Source: Metridium senile (lineage: Eukaryota; Cnidaria; Anthozoa; Actiniaria; Metridiidae). From it: a DNA stretch of 64,000 bases. Positions 24,601 to 33,680 of this stretch are shown here, in pieces. Each line of letters opens with the position of its first letter. Within the stretch, counting starts at the first letter, position 1. The stretch spans positions 900,501 to 964,500 of the forward strand of contig OX459099.1 of NCBI GenBank assembly GCA_949775045.1, given 5' to 3'. The notes beneath the pieces are model-generated. The model did not search any database. It was not told the origin of the DNA and saw nothing but the letters and a program-made list of their open reading frames with translations. The translations under genes were made by a program, and so were the position numbers.

Positions 24601-25207
24601 CACGCAGCACTACAGGTGTGCGCTTCCTTATAAAATGAGAGTAAAAAGCTTTTCCATTCAATGCATAATCAAGTTCTTCAAAGTGGCCTGTGATTACGGG
24701 TGAGCCGTGTTCTCCTAGTTTCTTGAGATGTCCAGGAGGAGGTGTTGCAAACTTGTTTTCATTGTTTTTTACTTCTTTAGTATTTGATTCAGTCTCCATC
24801 ATCCGTTCTTGCAACTTTTCTTGTGGTTTATTTACATCATCATTTACTTTATTTGATTGTTCATCAATTGCCTTCTCTGTTTGCTTTTCTTTGGTATTTG
24901 CATCCACTTTCGTATTAACTTTGTTACTATTTGATTGATCATGCAAATTGTCTTCATTTGACTGCTTATTTACTTTCGTCTCTCGCTTTTCGTGTAGCTC
25001 ATTAACATTGTCAATGTTTTGATTATCTTTTGGCTGGTTATCCACTGTCTTCTTGTCTTGTATTTCATCGCCAGCATCACGAATATTGTCTGGCGTCTTG
25101 ACATCGTCTTGTTTCTGTAGACTGCCATCTTGTTGAATAATGAAATAACCAGTAATTGCTATAAGTGCCACAACACAAGCAACGACAAAATAACCTGCTT
25201 TTGCCAT
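15635..25207 (-). CDS. Membrane-anchored JmjC/cupin - aldo-keto reductase - PQQ-type beta-propeller fusion (with first exon a)
   Basis: Twelve exons, all GT-AG and phase-consistent: 25207-24098, 22829-22689, 22240-22054, 21637-21559, 20976-20805, 20134-19999, 19736-19565, 19227-18944, 18641-18541, 18168-17815, 17239-16864 and 15948-15635. Together they give about 1141 residues. Residues 5-25 form a signal anchor (type II, so the enzyme part would face the ER lumen or outside), followed by an Asn/Lys/Glu/Gln-rich stalk to about 150. Residues 155-417 are a JmjC/cupin_8 domain: iron ligands H308 and D310 in NFHFDG (exon 1) and H387 in YIPEGWWHHV (exon 2), with a probable 2-oxoglutarate lysine in SGTKEV. 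Residues 480 to about 775 are an aldo-keto reductase: D509 in MFDSAQAKMYNE, K540 in LISKV, H573 in LMLIHGP, and GVSNF and IPRS cofactor motifs. Residues 795-1141 hold eight A/Y-x-D/N-x-x-x-G-x-x-x-W repeats, the count of an eight-bladed PQQ-type propeller. The reaction and substrate are unknown. The splice model is strong, but the fusion needs transcript proof. Confidence 0.85.
16354..16425 (-). tRNA. tRNA-His (anticodon GTG), nested in the last intron of the fusion gene
   Basis: On the minus strand the acceptor stem GCCGTGA (16425 downward) pairs with TCACGGC. The anticodon arm is TTGCG-TTGTGGC-CGCAA, giving anticodon GTG. The T arm has the B-box GGTTCGAATCC. There is no intron. It lies in the host intron between exons ending at 16864 and starting at 15948, on the same strand as the host gene. 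Confidence 0.93.
16482..16551. repeat. Short hairpin-forming palindrome beside the tRNA
   Basis: AAGCCCTCTTGACGTAATAG faces TTACGTCATGAGGGCTT across a short loop. It is a small inverted repeat of MITE-remnant size, about 60 bases upstream of the tRNA 5' end. Confidence 0.6.
18240..18505. mobile_element. Dispersed repeat family 'GTAATATAATGAAAT', copy 4 (reverse)
   Basis: Two units in the orientation TCCGACGAAAG ... TTTTTTACGGTGTTACAAAT ... GCAGCCTATACTAGTTTACT lie inside the intron between the reductase and the propeller exons of the fusion gene. Confidence 0.75.
19317..19473. mobile_element. Palindromic MITE 'ACCGAATCGAAATAT', copy 1
   Basis: ACCGAATCGAAATATATCGT faces its near complement ending CGATTCGGT. 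The inner arms are CTGGCTAGCCTCGCATACAT and CACGAGGCTAGCCAGTCAAG. Related copies lie at 56565-56685 and 63109-63257. This copy is intronic in the fusion gene. Confidence 0.8.
21010..21190 (+). mobile_element. tRNA-derived SINE, copy 1
   Basis: The head GTGCATGGCCTAGCGGTGAA is A-box-like, and a B-box-like GAGTTGAATTCC follows. After this come a conserved body, TTTGTTTGATGTGTTCTTCT, and TTTTTCTCTGGGTTATCCAG with a following pyrimidine-rich CTCCCTCC. The same body occurs in reverse at 63655-63835. Confidence 0.8.
21359..21545. mobile_element. TIR element 'AACAGGTTCCCATTTAAATC', degraded copy
   Basis: The left end AACAGGTTCCCATTTAAATC, the internal repeat TTTCCCATTTAAATCTGTAC and the inner palindrome TTGATGTGTGCTAAACACAC match the intact copy at 44101-44272. 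The right end is eroded. It is intronic in the fusion gene. Confidence 0.75.
22800..22910 (-). repeat. Duplicated splice acceptor and exon start
   Basis: The first 28 or so bases of fusion-gene exon 2 (GATATCGCCTGCATTAATAG on the + strand) plus its acceptor are copied about 71 bases upstream, at 22876-22907. The upstream copy would read about eight codons and then stop. It is either a decoy acceptor or a simple tandem duplication scar. Confidence 0.75.
23792..24050. mobile_element. 259-bp MITE with TA target duplication next to exon 1a
   Basis: TA flanks both sides (23790-23791 and 24051-24052). The ends CAGAGCGACTACTGAAACCG and CGGTTTCAGTAGTCGCACTG are inverted. It sits in intron 1 only about 47 bases after the exon 1a donor at 24098, so an unspliced frame from exon 1a runs into it and stops at 23981. 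Confidence 0.85.
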
Positions 25208-25714
25208 GTCAACCGACAGATATATAACTGATTAATTCAATTGTTTTGTAAATATAACGCACAATGTTTAAAACTGTACAAATTAGCGAGTTTGTTAACC
25301 TAGAAGATCATTCAAAACATGTATTATCCTGTATAATTGACTTGACTTTCATTGAATAATTGGTCCAATTGAAGACCAAGGATCACTTCCCGCCAAGGCA
25401 AACAAAAGGAAAGAGTACAATAAAGGGACGTCTTAAGTCTGAATACGTGTAAATTGGTAAATACCGTACTTACTAGTGTCACACAAGGCGTCACACAATA
25501 GCTGCATACCAGGCTTAATTCAATCAGGCGTTCCTTTTATTGATTGGGGAGAACTAGAAACTAGTGGGATTGAAAGAAGAGAAGGGGAGACAAAAGATTT
25601 TTAGCGAACTAAACAAACATATTGATTTCCATAATAAAAGGATACATAAACATGATTATTTTCACATGTAAATGACTACAATAGTTAAAGAAAAGATTAC
25701 AAACATTAGCCTAC
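25208..25714. other. Spacer between alternative first exons a and b
   Basis: No exon is seen. This short stretch must hold any promoter specific to exon a. The minus strand has AGTTATATATCTGTCGG just before the exon 1a ATG, but I cannot assign a TATA function with confidence. Confidence 0.5.
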
Positions 25715-26665
25715 CTTGTGAAAGGTTACATCGGCTAGTTTTGGGTATGTAACGAGATCGACTGCCTCTGGATCGATGGGAGCCTCGATATTGACTGTGG
25801 TAAAATTCTCCATATAAAAATACGATGTATCGGAGTAATTCGCTACAAGAACTTCCTTCGTTCCCGCTATTACACTCAGGAGATTTTCATATCCATCAAA
25901 ATGAAGGCTAGAGCTAGTATTTCCATTGCTGAACAATAAATGAGTACTTTGGATCGCTTCGTTGAATTCATCACACTGCAGACAATACGGCACTAGAATA
26001 TCTTGTGTCATTTTACTTTGTGGGAAAGGACAGTCTAGATAAACATTTTTTGTCTTGTAAATATCCAGGTATTCATTCAATGTCATTGTTTTTTTAATCG
26101 GTAGTATAGTTTCGTATTTTTTAGAGAACTGAATATCAAAAACAGTTTCTCCGTAGTTTTCTCTCAAGTATGATTCATTAGCCCAGTGGTTGACGGCAGG
26201 CCATTGTTTAATGGCTCCTCTCATTACCAGTGGTTTTCTTTGACGGACAAAATGCTGGTAAAAATCTCTTCCATTAGGAACAAAATCTACTTCTTCGACC
26301 TCTCCGTGTATAATCGGTGAACCATGTTCACCAAGGTACTTTAAATGGCCTTCGGGTATCTTGGACTGTTCTTTGTTTTCTCCTTTGTCAATCTCTTCTT
26401 TATTCTCTTCTTCATTCCCTGCTACTTTCCCTTTTTCTTTCCCATTTTCGCCTGTGGTTTTTTCTTCTTTGACTTGTGACCTTTGAGGCAGGTTTTGCGG
26501 TGTATCATCAACCGTTTCTGCCTCAAAGTCATTTTGGTGTTTAATACTTGATTCGCCTTGTTCTTGACGATCGTTCACCAAAGGTTGTTTTACATACGTC
26601 AAGTACAGCGCTATGGATAGTATGGCCACTAAAATAGCGCTAACAAAATACACGGACTTGGACAT
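25715..26665 (-). CDS. Alternative first exon b of the JmjC fusion gene
   Basis: A single 317-codon exon starts MSKSVYFVSAILVAILSIAL (signal anchor, residues 5-24). A Glu/Lys-rich stalk follows to about 102. The N-terminal two thirds of the JmjC domain follow, with LHFDGYENLLSV (H255, D257). It ends TFHK at AAG|gtaggc in phase 0, exactly as exon a does (TFYK|gtagat). The distal iron-binding histidine and the rest of the fold are missing from the exon. No matching second exon exists before exon a, so it most simply splices to the shared exon at 22829. Alternatively it is a truncated tandem duplicate. The frame is fully open and no damage is visible, which favours use. Confidence 0.8.
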
Positions 26666-28474
26666 CTTTCTTTGACAAAATGAATGATTTATCTACCAGT
26701 TGTTTGGCAAGTATTACTTCCTTGAAAGACCAGAGAAAATGTAGTTCAGGCTATTGATCGATTAACATCCTATTCAATTTCACCAACACCTGCCTCACAA
26801 GATATCAGTATATTATGCAAATGAAGGATAAAAAAAACATTTTCCAAAGAAATATCTCTTAAAGTCTTAGACAAAGATAAAAAAATACTCCAATATTATC
26901 AAATAACGATTTTATGTTGGAACAATTCTAAGTATATAATAAAGATAATTATATATTCCCTACAGATAAAGGATATCAAGTTGATCGCTAATATAATGGA
27001 GTGGAATTTTCATTTTTTAACAAAAGGGCAGTTGCTATGTCTTCGGTTGGTGATGTACTTTTAAAGTAAGTCTAGAATTCAAGAAGTTAACATTTATTTA
27101 TAATATTTTGATATTTCTAGCTGTTCCAAATTTTTTTTTCGTTTTTTCTCTCATTTGTTCCCCCATATACTGCCGGGGAGTGTGGGTCACTAAATTGACA
27201 ACTAACAATTTGCGGGAATGAATAAAATGATTAAGGTACGATATTCAAATATTGAACTGTCTCAATATGTTTTTAATTAAACAAACAGATTGAAGTGATG
27301 TTTAAACTATACCCGTTTAACTAGTGTGGGTTGTGCCGGCGTTTTGTAGTGTAATAAAAGTACTGAAAAACCCACATATACAGCTATTTAAAAAAACGTA
27401 GAATATTGAATAGTGCATTGCAAGACTGAAATGCATTCTGGGTTATGTAATATTGTTTAAAGTAAAATACATAATAATAGTTATTTTATTCTTAGTGCAT
27501 TCCATGCATTCAAAACAATACACCAGCCAGTTATGGGGAGTAAATATCGCCTTTATACGTATTTTTGATTCCAAATTAATGAGACCCACAATGCCGTTAG
27601 GTCTTGGATTGCACTATTCAGTATTCAACGTTTTTTGAAATAGCTGTATATGCTGTTTATTGTGATTAATGAGACCCACAATGTCCATTGGTCTTGGAAT
27701 GCATTATTCAGTATTCAACGTTTTTTGAAATAGTTGTATATAAAAAAAGAACCATGCAGTGATTTTCCACGGTCTGGTTGAAGTGCATGGACTGATGTAA
27801 AATGTAAGTCAGATTCGTAAATATTGGGTACTCAAATGAAACAATTTCAGCCTGAATTAAGGTTTTTGCACCACTTGTTCTTTTATGCCAGTTTCTGCTG
27901 TACTGAAGTATAAAGCGACTACAAACTAGTGTGGCTCAGTGGGAGTAGAAAAAAGGACGAAAATCGACGTTTGAGTGAATTAGTAGTTATAGCATAACTA
28001 CTTTGATGTTCCCAAGAGAACATAAAAGCGTTGGTGAGGGGACCAGTTTGGATCTTGCATACTAGCTCAGAAGAAAAACTAGGAGAAGACGAAGGAAGAG
28101 CCAGTATAGAGGAGAAGAGGATAATATAAATAGTGATATTTTTTTTCATTGATCTACAAGCCATTGTGAAAATCATTGATACAAATGATTTCGAGGGAAT
28201 TTATAAATGTTTTCGTTTTACTTATAAGTCTGAGAGCGCAATTCACTGAAGCACTTTGCCGGCTATGTATATTGCTCCCCTAATATGTTAGCATGTTTTT
28301 ACACACATTCTCATTTGCATGTTAAAAGTGGGTTATACGAAAACGTCTTATTATTAATATAATTTATCAAAAATCAGTATTTGATACTATAACTTTTCAT
28401 TTTCAAGAGCTGAGTGATGTACTAAAATTTTGCGCGCTATCGCGTTAAATACACAAGCCAGAAAAACTATATCA
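26666..28474. other. Spacer between alternative first exons b and c, with an inverted repeat
   Basis: No copy of the WWHH exon or any other fusion-gene exon is recognised. At about 27373-27741 CATATACAGCTATTT-type sequence faces AAATAGCTGTATATG with a second partial copy behind it, which is a small inverted-repeat element. The remainder is AT-rich with no features I can name. Confidence 0.6.
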
Positions 28475-28642
28475 TCATCATCGTCATCATCATCATCATC
28501 GCCAGCATCGTCATCATCACCGTCGTCGTCATCGTAATCATCATTATCTTCATCGTCATGTATCATCAATCGTCATCGTCATCGTCGTCATCATCACAAT
28601 CATCATCATCATCATCGTAATCATCATCATCATCATCATCAC

Positions 28643-28677
<35 letters not shown>

Positions 28678-28678
28678 C

Positions 28679-28709
<31 letters not shown>

Positions 28710-28742
28710 GTCATCATCATCATCATCGTCATCATCATCATG
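28475..28742. repeat. (TCA)n microsatellite abutting exon c
   Basis: Nearly pure TCA/TCG triplets run up to 28742, about 12 bases from the exon c donor (28754). Asp- and Met-rich open frames here come from the repeat. On the transcript it would be the first part of intron 1c. Confidence 0.95.
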
Positions 28743-28753
28743 ATTCAGCTCAC

Positions 28754-29671
28754 CTTGTGAAAGGTTACATCGGCTAGTTTTGGGTATGTAACGAGATCGA
28801 CTGCCTCTGGATCGATGGGAGCCTCGATAGTGACTGTGGTAAAGTTTTCCATGTGGAAATGGCTGGTATAAGAATAATTAGCAACAAGGACTTGTTTCGT
28901 TCCTGCAATGACACTCAATAGGTTTTCTGCCCCGTCATAGTGTATACTAGAGCTAGTATTTCCATTGCTAAACAGTAAATGAGTACTTTGGATCGCTTCG
29001 TTGAATTCATCACACTGCAGACAATACGGCACTAGAATATCTTGTGTCATTTTACTTTGTGGGAAAGGACAGTCTAGATAAACATTTTCTGTCTTGTAGA
29101 TATCCAGGTATTCATTCAATGTCATTGTTTTTTTAATCGGATGTATAGTTTCGTATTTTTTAGTGAACTGAATATCAAAAACAGTTTCTCCGTAGTTTTC
29201 TCTCAAGTATGATTCATTGGCCCAGTGGTTGACGGCAGGCCATTGTTTAATGGCTCCTCTCATTACCAGTGGTTTTCTTTGACGGACAAAATGCTGGTAA
29301 AAGTCTCTTCCATTAGGAACAAAATCCACTTCTTCGATCTCTCCGAGTATAATCGGTGAGCCATGATCACCAAGGTACTTTAAATGGCCTTCGGGTATCT
29401 TGGAATGTTCTTTGTCTTCGTCTTGCTTATTCTCCTCTGCATTCGTTTTCAATTTGCCTTTTTCTTCCTCGTTTTCGCCTGTGGTTTTCTCTTCTTTGAC
29501 GTGTGATCTTCGAGGCGGGTCTTTATCACCGACTGACTTTACTCCAAAGTCATTTGGGTGTTTAACATCTGAGTGTTCTTGACTACCTTTGAATGAAAGT
29601 AATGTGATGTACAGCGCTATGGCTAGTATGGCCACTAGAATGGCGCTGCCAAAATACACGGACTTGGACAT
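28754..29671 (-). CDS. Alternative first exon c of the JmjC fusion gene
   Basis: A single 306-codon exon starts MSKSVYFGSAILVAILAIAL (signal anchor), with a charged stalk to about 90. JmjC N-terminal part follows with IHYDGAENLLSV (H244, D246). It ends TFHK at AAG|gtgagc in phase 0. Its JmjC part is nearly identical to exon b at the DNA level, while the stalk and the HxD surroundings differ. It has no private second exon. As with exon b, I infer splicing to the constant exon at 22829. Confidence 0.78.
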
Positions 29672-30000
29672 CTTTGCTTTATCTTATCACAATTCAGTAT
29701 ATAGTTCTCTTTGGGTTCTCCTTCACTGTAAAACAACAAATTATCATTTAATTTCGCTGTTAAGCGCAGTGTAGCGATAATGCAAACGCTCTTCAGCTGA
29801 CTAAAAGCCTTTTCGGAGAAAAACCCTAGCTAAACCAGGAAAATATTGCTCTAAATCAAATACGTCACAGCTAACAATATGGTGTTAGGTTTTGAAAACT
29901 TTGAACATTAAACTTGAAAATCCACCTGATCATTGCAGTTAGTTATTAATCGATTCGTCAGTGTTCGTCATGTATTATTCTATGATGAACACAGATAATA
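29672..30000. other. Upstream flank of first exon c
   Basis: Expected promoter region of the most distal first exon; no core element stands out and no other gene is seen. Confidence 0.4.
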
Positions 30001-30226
30001 GAGAGTTTAAGATTCACGTTTACGCCAACACGAACCGATTTTTCTGCGTTTACTCTTTAGCATTTGATATCTCCGCGTAAACAAGGTCCTTATGTTGTTT
30101 GTTAATACACATTTTACTATTGACTCATTGAGATCTTTTGCGCAGTTATTTGAAGCTTTTAAAGCAATATTAGAAAGGCCAGTCTAACGTTTGGCGTTCC
30201 CGTAAACGTGAATCTAATAAACTCTC
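30001..30226. mobile_element. 226-bp MITE with TA target duplication
   Basis: GAGAGTTTAAGATTCACGTT at 30001 faces AACGTGAATCTAATAAACTC, ending in CTCTC at 30226. TA lies directly outside both ends. Confidence 0.8.
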
Positions 30227-30478
30227 TAATTACAAGAAGCCGTCTCCGACTCAGTACAGATTAAATATACATACAGCTTACAGTATTGTAAAAACATAGG
30301 AAAAAAGAGTACTGTACCTTCAGATGTAACTTGTAACTATCATTAGTCATGGGATAAAGGAGACTAAGCCTAAGGTAATAAATACGTAAATACATAAATT
30401 AACAAATATTATGTTTCATTGAAACTCCCATAACAAGTGAGCATGCAAGGCTAGTGTGTGCATGCTCTGAAACGTTAA

Positions 30479-31123
30479 GGACATTCCGTAGTAATAGATT
30501 TTGACATACTTTTTATTGAAACGTTGTACAGTTATACTTTAAGACATGGGCATTTCAAAAATGAAATAAAAAAGGGGGGTCACCGTGTTGGTTTTGGCAC
30601 TAGATCACGTCAAAGTTACTCATTTTGACGGCGCGCGAGAGTAATATTTCGATGTATAAAATGAGAAGAAAAGGCGATTAATGGCACTCTTTTTTGATAT
30701 TAGTATTGAAATATTAGGTTTAATTACATCTTAGCATCCCAAGTCTTCATTCACACACAATACTTGGATAGTAAAGTGGACCTGTTAAAAGAAAATAGCG
30801 ATAATGCAATACACGAGCGTATTGATCGCGAACACCTGGATGACAGAATATTACCACAATTCTGAAATATCTCGAAATCTGGACATAAATTTTTATTCAA
30901 ACTCGGATATGTGTTTGCAAACCTGGATACCATTAGTTTAACACCATAAAAAAAGATAGGTCACCGTATTCGTTTTGGCGCTATGGCACTTTGAATGTAC
31001 GAATTGTGATCTTTTAGTAATACCGACATAGCGCGCGCAAGGTGCGCGAGCTGTAGCGCGCGCTCTCGCTGGTTCAAAATTGTGCGCAGTAGAGCGTGCG
31101 CAATGCAAAACTACGGAATGTCC
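30479..31123. mobile_element. 645-bp TIR element flanked by TTAA
   Basis: TTAA lies at 30475-30478 and 31124-31127. The ends GGACATTCCGTAGT and ACTACGGAATGTCC are inverted. Two internal related blocks (GGTCACCGTGTTGGTTTTGG near 30580, GGTCACCGTATTCGTTTTGG near 30960) are spaced about 380 bases apart. No transposase is visible. Confidence 0.82.
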
Positions 31124-31127
31124 TTAA

Positions 31128-31939
31128 GGTATATATGTAATATGTTCTAATCAAGTGATCAAAGTATTCATATCATACGGTCTCAGTATCTGTGATACCT
31201 GGCATCAAAAGCGCATTACATGTTGTAAGTAAGGTAACTATAGCTTTTACAAAAGAAAAACCGTTTACCACTGGTGTAAAACAGATCAGGTTAATTTTGT
31301 TTGATTTGTCAGTTGATAAAAAGCGTAGCGATCGCTCTTCTCTGATAATATACTTACCTATTAATGTCTAGTGGCCACAAAGAACAGTTCCATCGACCGA
31401 GGGATGATTAAAATCATTGTGGCCTTTAAATACGTACTCTGTATTATGTATACATACAGACGATTATATATTAGACCTATACTTTTAGCAATGTATATAT
31501 GTACTCGAGATCGTGTTTGTTGAACCGATTAGCTGTGAAATTATGCACCTCATTAATATTTATCACTTAATTAAATAATAAACTAATTAAAGATCAATTG
31601 ATATAAGTAATTATTAGCCGATGTCGTGAATTTAATGGCCATTAACTTAACTTTTTAAGAGTGTGCTACTCTATATCGAAGATACCACTAGTTTGAAATA
31701 TCAAGACAAAATAAAATAAACTTAATCAAAATAATATGTGTTTATATAGTTAAGCGTTTTGGTTGATGGCTTCGGCTTTTGTTTAGCTTGTGTGGGTTAA
31801 AATAGGACACGAAAAGGATGTCATGCTGGCTTACTAAGGGTATTGCCTGGGGTATTCATTGCTATAGGGTCGGTAAAACACAATAAATGCCAATCTCTAC
31901 AGTTCACTACACTTTTCAGTCTCAACTCTGCAGAGCCAG
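31128..31939. other. AT-rich non-coding stretch
   Basis: I see no gene, RNA or named repeat here. Confidence 0.4.
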
Positions 31940-32260
31940 CGAACGAACGAACAAACACACAAACAAACGAACAGGCAACAAATGAACAAACAAATAACCA
32001 AATGAACAAACAAATGAACAAATAAATGAACAAACAAATGAACAAACAAATGAACAAATAAATGAACAAATAAATGAACAACCAACCAAACAAATGAACA
32101 AACTAACTAACAAACAAACAAACAAACGAACTAACATACAAACAAACAAATGAGCAAACACACAAAACATATGAACGAACAAACAAACAAACAAGCGAAC
32201 AAACAAACAAGCGAACAAACAAACAAATGAACACACAATCAAGTAAATGAATAAACTCAA
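31940..32260. repeat. (ACAA/ACAAATGA)n low-complexity array
   Basis: Runs of AACAAACAAATGAACAAACA and relatives. Phe/Leu/Val/Cys-rich open frames on the minus strand are repeat artefacts. Confidence 0.92.
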
Positions 32261-33028
32261 TATGGTCAATAAAGCTGTTAAAATAAATAAATATTAAAAC
32301 TGAGCGAAAATGTCGATCTCAACAAAGCACGCAACAAAACATCTCACCATCTCACCTAACACAGGAAGCCCAATTGAAGCCACAAATGTGAGGCAAAGTT
32401 AAAAGCATTACTACATTACCAGAATAGATTAAGAGAAATCAGTAATACTTGTCGATATAACCATGCATCCAATAACGCATATTAAATAACAAATGTAATT
32501 GTCTCCATTTATTCATATTTATGTCCTTTTTGTTGACAGTTCATTCATGTCAGCCAGCACCTATTTCAGAAATGTACAAACAATAACAGCATGTAACATA
32601 AGACACATATTAGTTTCCTAGCTATCAGTGCCAGTGAAATCAAAATGACTTTTTAGGTTGAACTCTTAACGAAAAACAAAATATTACATGCTTTAAGCAA
32701 TTGTACTTCACAGTACAATAATTTACAATCAGTGTCAGTAAACTAATCATGTATATTAATTGTTCACATAAAGACATCTTATTGTCATTACGAAGCTGTA
32801 TTATGATTAACATGATTCTAAATGATTTCAACTCTATTTCCATTGTCTCACCCTTAAAAACAACTCAATTCGCAATAGCTATAGAGCTATAAACCGCACT
32901 TTATCCATGAAATAAAAGCAAAATATCTTCTACCTTAAATAACCATGTTCACTTCCCAGCATGCAACACATAAAAGGAAAAAAAACACTGAATGGACCAC
33001 GAAAATCACACATTTTGTATCGTTTACA

Positions 33029-33252
33029 ATGTGAGTGGGTATTTACACCCTTACTAAATCATTCAGCATTTCGTTTTGTTTTTTGTTTTCTCGTTACAAG
33101 ACTGACTGCAAATGAATTATAGCACTCAAATCAAATCATTTTGATATCTTTTAAAATGTGAGTGGGTATTTACACTCTTACTAAATCATTTAGCATTTCG
33201 TTTTCTCATTACAAGACTGACTGCAAATGAATTATAGCACTCAAATCAAAAT
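33029..33252. repeat. Tandem duplication of about 115 bp
   Basis: AATGTGAGTGGGTATTTACA through TGAATTATAGCACTCAAATC occurs twice, with one copy shortened by a small deletion in its T-rich part. Confidence 0.85.
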
Positions 33253-33447
33253 AGACAACGCAAAGCATGCTGCATGGAAGTGACCATTGGTCTTCAAAAT
33301 CTAATTTTAAAAGGTAGATATTTAGTTATTATCATCCTACCATAACAATCTTAGAAATTACCCTAACACAAGGAAACTTTGATAGTGACTTATAGCTACT
33401 AAATATCAGCTTTGACATAGCAGCAATTTAATTTAATTTAATGGATT

Positions 33448-33592
33448 AGAGTGGTTTTCATTAACCTATAAACACTCTTTAGTGTATCACTCTTTAGTAC
33501 ACTATAATTCCATTGTGTTCTTTTGTTGTTATTTGACTATTACACTTTAACTATAATACACTTTGTTTCACGGGTTAATAAAAACCACTCTA
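33448..33592. mobile_element. Small MITE with GAGTGGTTTTCATTAACC ends
   Basis: TAGAGTGGTTTTCATTAACC faces GGGTTAATAAAAACCACTCTA. The same ends bound a 1.1-kb relative at 52785-53924. Confidence 0.8.
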
Positions 33593-33680
33593 AGTGTTTG
33601 TGAATGACTATCTGTAATAAATAATCAATTCAATATGTAGAAGATACAAAAATAGTTTGTAAAACCACTAGGGATTTTCT

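Noticed and set aside
28387..28741. Asp-rich and Met-rich frames beside exon c
   Set aside because: Translation of (TCA)n.
31821..32269. Phe/Leu/Cys/Val-rich membrane-like frames
   Set aside because: They arise from AACAAACA-type repeats, not from a membrane protein.
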